A stretch of 64,000 nucleotides of DNA from Trichoplusia ni (Eukaryota > Arthropoda > Insecta > Lepidoptera > Noctuidae), in assembly GCF_003590095.1 (NCBI RefSeq), contig NC_039495.1, positions 2,713,589-2,777,588 of the forward strand, in the 5' to 3' direction. The translations under genes and the position numbers were made by a program. The notes under the pieces are model-generated. The model did not search any database. It was not told the origin of the DNA and saw only the letters and a program-made list of their open reading frames with translations. Positions 32,101 to 44,100 of the stretch are shown here, in pieces; the first letter of the stretch is position 1, and each line of letters opens with the position of its first letter.

Positions 32101-35100
32101 AAAATATTCCGTTCACTCTAATATCTAAGCATAAAATTCTAGGAAACTTGCAAATCGAGCAAGTGCTGCACTATTAAGTAGAACGATCCTTTGAGGATAT
32201 GATGATCCTTTGATATTCTTACTTAATTACTAGTGACTCAAAGGAATGACGTAAGTGTAAGACGTGCTAAGTCACCGACAGTCAGAAAAATTGTATTATA
32301 AGGAACACCTATAATTTCTGTGATTTCGTTATATTCGCTTCTAAAATCTAGCATGTTAATACCAACCTTGCAGGTGTAATAATTGAAGTTCAACTATTAT
32401 TTTATTGACATACTATAACCGACTGGTTGCGGTCACCACGCCAAACCTGCTGTGCGCGAAGTGTTGCTGGGTTTGATCCCTTTTTAGAAAAAGCATTTGT
32501 GTGATCTATACATTCTTGTCTTTAGTTTAGGTGTCTTTGAGCATGTGACTTGAATGTTTCTGAAACCTCAACGACACAAAGATTTAATTCCTTAGTCCAA
32601 AGGTCATTTAAACAAAAAAACAAAGAAAAGAATTGACCTCTTTACATCTTCGTGATACTACTGTACTTTCCTACACAACACCAAACCCTCTCCCAAACAT
32701 TGAATCGTAAAAAGTGAATGACAAGACGCGGGATAAGGACTAATAACCCGTCAGTGCCGATCATTGCGAGATGAGCCCGATTTGTAATGTAGATGCGCTC
32801 GGTCCATACGACCTTACGACGCTTCGGAATTTATTACACACCTCAATGGATGCATGAATATGGGTTTTTATGTTGTTACTCATAATGGTAATTTGGTAAT
32901 GTACTGATTGGGTGGTATTACTTTTATTTCAGCTAGGCCGCTTTTCAGGCACAATGTTATAACATTTATGATGTAACTATAATAATGATGTTAGGTGTGC
33001 AGTTCCAAAAATGGCCAAACATTCCATAATTAAGTCACGTCTCATCTTCTTGAAACTTCTATGAATTGCTAGTAGTCTTTATAATGTTACCCTTATATGC
33101 ATTGTAAAGATAACATCACCGACATATATATTTTGATAGACATACAGGGCATCCACAATTTGTTCTATAAAAAATGATATTAGTATTAAAAAAATAATTA
33201 ACCAATCTTTAGTCTTCTAAAATTTGTAGCATAAAAAGAAATCAAACGTAGAAATGCAGTAAAAAACAATAGAAAGCACGACCGAACACGAATACTAATT
33301 AGAAACACATCTATTCACTCCGTTCGGTGCACAAAACAAAAACATCTTCCATCATCGTTGCACCGAGTCATGTATCGAGCGGATTCATTAAAAGGGCAGC
33401 AAGGGTGGGCCTTATCCAATATTTATTAACTTATTTCAAAGAAAATCGTATAATTATCACCATAGCATAGCATCGCCCCTGAACACCCCACGCGAACCTT
33501 CGCTCGCTGTAGATTAGTTTGCAGATGCGACGTTACTAGTACCTACTACAGTTTTAGCAATTTTTTTTCAGTTTTGTAGCTTAATAAAATTTGCCTGTGA
33601 AAAATACGTCTTTTAGAGTTACACTTTTTCTCTGTTTTCCTCGCAGCAAAATAATGATCTGTTTCAACTTATCATTTTGAGCTCCATTAACCTACACATA
33701 TTCACTTGCCTTCTTTCTAGATACATCTCAAATTTTACCAAATTTCGTTGAATATCGATATAATGTAGAGTAATCAGTATACAGGGTATATATTTTCAAT
33801 AAGCCGGAAAATAGCATCGTTTTTCCTTGAAAATACACGTAAAAGAAACAGAAAAAAAGGTAAACTTACAACAAACAAATCTCAGAACGACCAGTCTCCG
33901 TAGGCAGAAAACTCGTAAGTTATTAGCCAATTACAAATGTCGGCTCTGCAGTCATCACTCTTAGCGCTCAATTAGTATTCAGTCGCTCTCCTTACGTGTT
34001 CCAAACTTAATGAGAGTATGTGTTGGAGTCGTATTTTTGAAATTCAGACCCTTTGAAATAACATGGGCATCGCAAAAATATGTTAATGTCACCTGCGAAC
34101 CGGCTACGCGAGGAAAATTGATTAACTCTAGCCGAGTCAAGTATTTTTGATGTAAGTGTAGATTAGGATTATTTTTCATGATGTTGTTAATTTTGAGTAG
34201 ATTTTTAGTGATATCATTATAGCATGACGGATACTATACTTTGAAATCTGGAACGAAAATTAACTTTAAATATATTATTAAATGTTTCCATGCCGCTTCT
34301 TTGCCCCTTAATGTGGCAGGCACACTATGACACTTACCGACAACTTAGAATTGATTGAATTCAAAATAAAACATATCAGCTCAAAAGATCACTTTGCAAA
34401 ATCCTCGAAAAACATCACGAAAGTAACAAAACCAAAATGGATGTGCAACAAGGAGCTATCGATGCACCCCATTGCCCCCGCTTTGATCTCGCCGCCGCCG
34501 ATCGGCTAACTGGATTATTTAACGAGTTCTCACCCAATTCCGTTAATTGGCCGGTAATCCGGTGGCTAAATGGCAGGTACAGGGTTTACGAGAACAGTAT
34601 AGAGTTTGATTAGCTGTGTTAGTGAATGCATGTCTTGCGTGAATGTTTTAGTATGTTGTTCGATGTTGTTAATTAGTTCGTTTATTTATTTTGTGGTAGC
34701 TACAGTAAGCGTATAAATTATAAAAAGGTCGTCTCTCAAAAGTGGTGTAAACATGACTAGACTTTGAACATGATTGGACACGTCCTTCGTCCAGTTCCGA
34801 GAAGGCAATGCCAGCCACTCCTTAGCTAATTTATGGCAAAACGAATCCGTGCAAAAGCTTTTGTTGAGGACCGTTGTCATTGAAGCAGCAAAAATCTTAA
34901 TAATATAAAAGTTCCGATTGAATTCCATGGGTTTCCATAGTTACAATCGAGACTAGCAACCTTTATCATACTTTTACTCATCTTAATAGAAATATCCTTT
35001 ACAATACCAGGATGGTGGTCACGTGGATGCTGCGATGAGGTCCGCGCCTTTCATGACGTCAAAAAGTTTCAATTACAAATCTATTACAGTCACTTTGACA

Positions 35101-38100
35101 AGCCATACCAAAGTAACAATTTAGAGAAACTTGGTAAGTTATTATTACTAATGCTTACTAAGTGTGCTATCCATCGACTTTCACAAACTATAGTGTTAGC
35201 CTCACTCCCCACAATCAAGGACATAGGAGAAGGCACTAAGAGTATCCGGAGCGTGCACACAAAAGGTTCTATTTCTGCAAGGCGGGCGTTTGCGGCCTCG
35301 CCTGGTGTGACGTGTGACATTGTGGCTTGTTACGTGTTTCTTACCGGGTTTAGGCAAGGCATGCGTATTGCTGAGACTGCGTTTTGAGTGTGGATATTGT
35401 AAGTATAAATTGTCTGGTTAGGTTTGAGTGGGAGTTCGGTGAGAAGTACCCCATATAAGTATGGATGGAATGGATGGACACGGCAGGACGTCGATGAAAA
35501 TGTGTGTTTGAAAATATATTTTTTCAGCACAGATTAAGCGAATGTTTAATGCTCTGTGAAAGTCAGACCGATGACTCTTTTAGATTTAGTTTATTTTTGC
35601 GAGATATAATAATGTAAAGACTTTTCTTTTATGACTTTAACTAACTTTATATGAGCTTACATTATTAGAAAGTTAATAGAGATCACGGAAAAGTAGCTCT
35701 TATATTGAAGACATTTAAGATTTAATTAGCAAATGATTTAACGCAATCATAATCCACGATCTCTGCTCATTCTAAGTTCCACTTTAAGAAAACATTCATA
35801 AAATCACATTGTAGAAATCAACATAAAACTTAAACGAAATCAAAACGAACTCCATTCATTGTGCGAATAGGAGGGCTAAAGTGGTAGTTTTGCAGAATCA
35901 TATTATGAATCTATTTCATCCTTTCCATTTTTTATCTATGGCAGATTTAATTAGGTTATTTTATTTGAGATACATCGACCTTAACAAAGGTGAAAAAATA
36001 CTTCTGGCTACCTCGATAAATATACTTAAAATCAAGATAATTATCACGTCCTTTTTTATGCACGTATAAAACGTTTTACAAGGACTCAAGATGCACAGTT
36101 CCAACATGTCATTCCGATGGAGATGAACAGGTAAGAAACCGTCACTATCTAATCATGGAAGTATGTCTATATACTTTTGTCAATAGAAAAATAAATCAAT
36201 AAGTTGACAATTAACGAAGGCATTATGATTATCATAAACTAAGCCGTTTTAAATTATAGATACCATAATACTATACAATATATTATTACACCTTTTTATT
36301 TTTAACGTCATTAAATTAAATTAAATTATCAATACATAAACGACGATTCACATTACGATTCTGCAAGAAAACAATTTTAGGGCCCAGTTCAAGTTCCTCG
36401 CCGATATATTCCGAATGTAAGTTAGAAGCTAGACCGTGGCGAAATAACACTAAATCTAGACCAACTTCAAGCGTGTTGGCTGTATATTTAAGAACTTTCT
36501 TTGTGAAATGGTTTCAGTATTAGTTGGTGGTTGCGTTTAGATTGGACTATCAGTATCATTACTATGTATTTAAGAAGTTATTTAATGCTTTTTGGATTAG
36601 AAATTAATTACTGATTTTTGTATTTTGAGTATGTGATTACAGATGAATCTGTTTTTGGACATGTAAGTGAGTACCACAATTAAGGCAAGATTAAGTCGAT
36701 ATTTTTCCTTTAGATTTCTGCCTTTTATTATCAAGTTGAATATAAATACTGATATCCTTTTAATACACCTGAAGATATTAGGTCCCTACTTACATTTGTT
36801 GATGATATCAAAAGAGTAAATCTGATTACATCAAAGAAATAAATATAATAACATTCCATGGAAACTAAAGGTAAGTATAAGCCCTGTATTTAATTTAAAA
36901 GGCCCTTTTACTATCAAACATGCGAACCACTGTCCAACGGCCTCTCATCAGCATACATGTGTTAATTAAAATTAATTCACACATGTCTGGGTGTTAAATT
37001 ATTCACAATTATAATTGTAATAATCAGGAGTCAGAGCTAAGACCGTCCGAACCAAAAAGCCGAGAGCCGGCCGTATTAATATTATCACATATCCGGGAGT
37101 GGAGCTCACTGGAAGAATTTTTAATGCTATGCTTTAATTATTTTGCCGTTGGCCCCGGTTGGGCGCCAGTCTAAGTTCCATTCACATTAGAGAATTCATT
37201 TTTGCTACGGCCGCGCCTACATTCTGAATTATTAAGGTGCTTGCCGAAAACTGAAAATTGCTGAGATCACCGGGTGCCAGACGGTGTGTATTTATGAGTG
37301 CGTAAATTTTCTAGAGGTATTCTGTAACCGTTTGTACATTATGAAGGGGGCTAATTAACCGGCCGAGTTGGGCGCTGTTAATAATGGAAGAGATGCTGCG
37401 TACTTCTAATGTTAGATGGGTGTGGATGAAAAATCTACGGACGGTATAATCTTGATCATTCATATTGTATATTAATGACTGTTTGTTTTAAAGTGTTGTG
37501 TATTGATGGTCGGTTTCGTTGGTGAGAACAAAATTTGTATGTGCAGTGTCAGGCAAAGATTAATTTTCACGATGAAGAAAGACATATTTTCTGATTCAAG
37601 TAAATAAGTAAAATGAGAGAGGGAGCCCAGTGAATTATTCATTACATGTCCAAAAAAATCTAAGCTCGCAATAACACAGAAAAAAAAACTTTGATAAAAT
37701 TAAATCTTACCTAGTGAAGCCGCATCACAAAGAAACAGACGGAACAAAAATGTAATATGATTAGAAACAAATTACACACGCGGCCACGATAAGTCCGGCT
37801 CGCGAGGCTAACCAGCCGTGGCCCCACGGTGGGCGCCACTCGGCCTTTGTCCGTCCACTTTCTTTGTATATTGTACCATTTCATGCAAAATTTAATTTCG
37901 TTTTCAAGACTCGTGCGGAATGATATTACGGTCGGCGGACGCCACCGCCGTTTGTAATTTCCCTCCTCAAGTGTGTGTGGACATCGTGCCTTTTTCATCG
38001 CATTCCGTTTCGGTGGGTGGGCACGGCACCGGTCCGGTACCGTTACGTTTATTGCGGCGTTGTTCGGAATTAAACAGTCGGATTGCAACCGCCGTTAATT

Positions 38101-41100
38101 GCTATACACAACTTCGCCCAGGTGGTTTATTGGCCGCTCTTTTAGCCGCGTGCATGATTTCGCCTGTTAATCAATGTTGCCACAGTGGGAATTTTATTTT
38201 TCCGCTGGTAATGCAAACGAAATGTCGTTAGGAATGAAATTAGAATACGCTTTGTGCTCCTAAAAAGGAAACAAAGCAAATCACGAAGTTCTTTTTACTT
38301 TTCTATACAGCCGGAAAATTCCCCTGCCGCTGCTGTTCACAGCCATATTTTATATTATAACGATAGAAACACCCTCACACAAAAATATTTGTTAAAATTT
38401 TGCACAGCATTCCAATAAATATCTCTGACCCACGCACAAACTTTTTCATCCAGTTTGACACACAAACCTCTCAAGTTCACCATACATTTCACCGCCCATA
38501 AAACTACCGACAGGCAGCGAGTGATTCAATAACCCCTTGTAAGAAACTCCCAAATCTTTTCAACCCTTTAAGAAGCACCCCAATTTGTTATCGATACCGG
38601 TAACACGGTCCAGTGGACCGAGGGCGTCTCCGTAGGGATAAAAAAGGGATTCTTTCTGTGATCTACCCGCAAATCGGTGTACACACAATAGGGGGCGATT
38701 AAGGTACTTAGGATCGACGTGAGAAAGGGATCTTCTTTTTCTTTACTTTTTATTGCGTTTGATCGGTTTTGGGGAAGTCGTGATTTTTGTCTTTTATTGT
38801 TTGGACATTCTTTTGTGGAGCTTGATTCGGTTCTCGTTGGATTTTCTATAGTATATTATTGTAAGAAGCGTTGAATAGTCTCTTGAGTTAAATCTGTGAG
38901 TTAAATACGTAAAAAAAATCCTAAATAATTTAATTAGATACTTAAAACCTGTACATTGTAGAAGCACCTACATTTATACTACACATGTAATGTCCAATTT
39001 CGTTCCCACCCTAAGTGAACAAGTTAGTCGACTGCATACAAATATATTTAGAGGCACTCAATAACTACCCTCAACACGCCACAAACATGTTTACACTGAG
39101 AATCCGTGTCCAGTCTTGTTCAAACAAGCCCACACAAACTGGACAGGGGCTAGATATTTGCATATCGGTCTCTTACATGTTTATTGAGGCGTCTATGAGA
39201 TTATGTCGTTAATAAAGTTTCGGTAAGACGGGATGGTCATTTTGTAGTTTAAGGATTATAGTTTGTTTTGTTTGGATTAAATGTGGGTAGGATGTTATTC
39301 GATGTTATAAGGAGCATGAGAGAGGATTTAGACAAATTTGTCAATTTGAGCTATATTAAGTTGTTGTAATGCTAAGCGGTGGTCAAATTTTATGAATATA
39401 TGATCTACTAAGGTCGTGAAAATGGATAGCTAGCAGAGAGAACAATAATGACATTTGTGTGCAAGTGACCTGAGGCAAATAACCTAACTTTATCCCCATC
39501 AAATCATTCAATTTTCAGATCACGATCTTTGCTGAAAGATCTTATCAAAATCCACCTGAAAGTCAGGTAACAAGCGATTAGAACGAAATCTGAGATAAAG
39601 ACAAAGAATAAGATATAATCCAGGGTAGGGCCCCGACGCGTCCGTACGTGTACTGAGGATTAGCCGGCAAATTGGTTTAAGCCGAAAGCCCGGATCACGC
39701 CGCGAATCAATCCTATCGGAGACGTGAGGGTTAACATAGAGATGGTTCAAGGACTGTTTCTGAAATTCGTAATAAATAAGTCAATAACTGCAATATGAGC
39801 CCTTAAATTTAATGATGCTAAGGAAACGTGACACCAAAAGCCGCAGTTTTAAAACTCATCTTGCTTCCATACAGGTAGCAGAACAAGGATACATTGTCTG
39901 GTCAATAAGGATACAAGGTCAGCAAATTGACCACTCAGGGCAAATGCGACGCTTGTGTGTATATAAAAAATAATCTGAGATGAAATTGATGGGCTTTAGG
40001 ACTAGGAATACTAAAGAATACTGGTAGCACCCCGAAGGTGGAAGGTCCTTTCGACTATGGATTAAAAAACAAATCAAAATTGAATAAAACAGGAACATTA
40101 AATGTATTCACTTTTTGCGAACAAAACTTCTCCTTACAATGTTATCACGATTTCGATTCCAATAGATTCTAATAAGATTAGTGATGTCACACGGGTGTTA
40201 GATAAAATAGTTTGTGGCCTATAATTGGGGTTCAGGTCGGACCGTCCGATGTCAATTTACTGGCAAACGAAACTGCACCATCCCCCTTACGAACAAAGCT
40301 TCATTTCCTACAAAAACTATTTTCCATGGCTATCACTCGCATGACTAGACAATATCGACTTGGAAGGTGATCTTTGTCTTGGCATTAGTTAATTTAGACT
40401 TTATGTCGTGTTGTTAAGGTTGATTTTTTGTTCTGGATGTCACAGATAGTTTTCTCCGATCGAGTTCTGTTTACAAATTGGATCGGTCGTCGGGTAAATC
40501 AGGGTTACCCAGTAATTGAGACTTACAGGATCGTTCGGTTTGCGGGTAGGTTGAAGGATTAGGTGGCCATGTATTGCTATCTATTGATCTTGGGTTGTTT
40601 AATGTGGGATTTGGGTTATGGTAGTAGATTACGTGTTATTTCGATGTCATTTGTGTTGTTAGTAGTTGTATATCTCGAAGTGTGTGTCTTTAGAAGAATA
40701 GTAACGATTTATTGTCTGGTGTTTCATATTTATTAATGCAATTTGTTTAATCCTAAGATTTAAAATCTTATACCACCCACAATATAACCACAAATAATAT
40801 ATCAATGAAGTTTTTTTTAGCTTATTTTCGCAATAGATCAGATAGAACCTGAACTCCTGTACATTTTCATTACATTCACTCAACCCTTTTCAGCCAAAAC
40901 ATAATCAATCCCTTACTTTGAACTACCCACAAAGTTTCTTGGACAGGACACAGGACGCAGGTTCTATTCCCGTGCGAGATATACTTGTTTCGTTCGTGTT
41001 TGAACAGGATCGACTTGTTTGACGTCTGTCTGTGCCAATAATGGACATTTAATTATGTGTTGCGATGTCGCCATTTTTCTATTCGAAGTGGAACTACGTA

Positions 41101-44100
41101 AGTCTCAACTACTCATACTATGAATTTATTTTTTTAATGAAAATTCGCGTGTTTTATCTGGACACAAATCATGAGGCTTCGATACAAATAGTTTTCTTCA
41201 GCATCCGTACTCGATAATCACTTGATATCTTGGGCCTATATTTTAAAGATCTCTCAACGGTAAGAAATAAACAAATTCCACCAACCATTGTCAACAGTAC
41301 AAAACAAACAGCGAACAATACAGCAATATTTAAGGCAGTGGGAGATTCGGTTCTGGTCGGATATGCAACGATAAGAGGTTATCAAATATACGAGCTCCGG
41401 CTTCCGAGACACAAGGAATTAGCCGGCGAATGTTCTCGAATGTTTTAAAGCGCATGAATTGGTGCATACTGTGAGAAAGAGGGGGTAAGATTCTGGGTCT
41501 GGTGAGAAGTGATAATTTTCATAGCCTTTTTGAAAGAATCGGTCAAAATTATGGTATTTAGGTACCATAAATTTGAGCGATTCTTCGTATCTGTATATCT
41601 TTTTCAAAGAGTCATGTGACTTTGTATTTTCAAAGCTCTTTGAATATACATATTCGAGTGACAAGTTCAGGACTAGCGCATGTAATTTGGTTCAAAATAC
41701 TGTCCTGTTGAAGTGTGTTAGTATTAATGAGGTAGTAAAAAGTACCTTTATCTCTGTTGGTTTTCTAAATAGTTGTAATGACGTTTGATAATACTTACTA
41801 TCCAGTAGAAAGTATCAAAATGATTGTTAGTAATTCCTGCATTGGATATCTAAGTCTATCATAATGTAGATGGACAAATACTTTTTGTCGAATTTCTTAT
41901 TTTTCACATTATTTTCTAGTATAAAAAAAAACTATTAAACGCGTGCATGCTTACTTAGACATTCACTACTTAGGTATGTTAACGGTTGTAATCCTTAAAG
42001 ATATTTGCTCCTTAAGGCAAAATTATGAGCGATCGCAAGCCAAAGGGGTAAAGAACTAAGGGCGCAGACAATATACGGGCGGACCCGGCGCATAGGATAG
42101 TGTAAATTAGTTGGTAATAGTGTTTAAAGAAAATTAAGGTACAAGCAATTTGTGATAATTTTGTTTACTGAAGGTACGTCTATAAGTGTGACGATCTATG
42201 GTGCAGTAAGGTTTTGTGTATATGTGTGTGATATTATTTTATGAGTTTGCTTTTAATTAGTTTACGGAGTTAAGGTTCGAAATGACGTAGCTGCTTTTGA
42301 TATAAAGCGAGGATACAAAACGAATTCCTGATATAATAGCTTTTGACTAGAAGCTGTCAAACGTTTGATTAAATTAGTCAGAATAAAAGCAATATACTGC
42401 ATAGGAATTAGGTCTTTAAAGTCAATAAGTCCCCATCTTAAGACCTTAGCCATCGATGGGCATTTGTCTACATTTTATTGAATGTATATAAAAAAGACAC
42501 TACCCTGACGCATCGATGAATTACATTTAAAACACAATTTCAAGTACCATCATAAGGACTAAAATCCAAACTTAAACCCAACACAACAATATTAACAAAA
42601 CTGAACCGACTTGCCAAAAATCATGCTATCATCCGCGTACAGTTCAGAATAAACATGTAAAACACAAATCCTGGGTGCAGACGGCAAGTCTGAACATCTT
42701 AGCATAATTAGCTGAGAGGGGCCGTTTATTGCTAATATTAGTTGTAAGGATTAATACTAACGGGTCCTGAGCTGTGCTGGGAATCTTAACTAGTGTTATC
42801 ATAAGTCAGTCGGATCGACTTGCTTTTTGTGAGTCGGTTGTTGTTGGAAGGTTTAATGGTTTCGGTACGGGTATTGGGCATACAATGTTTGGAAAACATG
42901 TATTAGTTTTATAAACAAGTAATGGGGAAGTATGGCTTTTCAATTTTGACTTTTTTATCAATGTCCATGACAATTCGTTTTTTTATAAAATAAAAAAAAA
43001 CTGAATTTGATACTAGCCAATATCACAATTTGGAAGGAATTAAAGCAAAAGAAATGGCACAAAATGGATTACCTTATAAAAATATATTTTATGTGATGCT
43101 GATTACGTTTTGCCAGTAAGTTACTTTTTTTACAAAAAGTCCTATTAGATAATTACTATTAATTACAGATGAATACCCATAATTGATTTATCGAACTTTT
43201 TACTTATAATTAAATGCAATTAGACCAACAATATTCAGTCCTCCTGTTACCATACACTGTATTACAGTTAAATATAATAATATAAAGGCATAACAAATTC
43301 GGATTTGGTCATTAAACATTGCTTCGGTTACTAATGAACAATTATCCGCAATGTTTATCAGATGACGCAAAACACAGCGTTGCGTGCATTTCTCTGTGTT
43401 GCTCGATTTTCGGCTCGTGGTCGTTGCAAACTAGACGAGGGACTGTTTTATATTCATATTAAGTTGTTTTAATGAATAGAATAGTACTTTATGTTTTTTT
43501 TGCCAATATCTTAAGTGTATTTTTCCTCGAGAATATTGATTTAATAAGGGTTTAAATCGAATAACAAGAACAATATTGATACAAAAAAGTATTACAAAAA
43601 AAAGTTATGGCATATTTTCCCACAAATATACAATTTTAATCTACAACAAAATGTATAAATATTATCCCAAAATATCTTCGAAACTTAATAAAAATTAACT
43701 AATTCCCCAAATCTACTTATCATAAAACTCAAAAACAATTTTGATACTTGGCCCCGCGTCCGCTCAATCGCAACACTTAATTGAAAGTCATCGAGTCGTA
43801 TAATACTCGTCTTAGGGACGAAGCCGCAATACGTATCGGTACGAATAAATTCTAATGCAGAAATCCAAAAACATTACAAAAGCCACCCCCTTGAAACTCC
43901 CGTCTGGATGGTGGATGCGGGCAAATCTTCGAATTAATTTTACTGGCGAAATATGCAAATTTCGAGATATAGCTGCCTAATAACATGTACAAAAGAGTGG
44001 TGACTCGGGCGCGCGAAACGCGTAGAGTAGCTGCTTGTGTGGACGAGTGCTGGTTCTGTGCCTAATCGGTTTTAGCCTCTGTGGTGATTACGATACGAAA

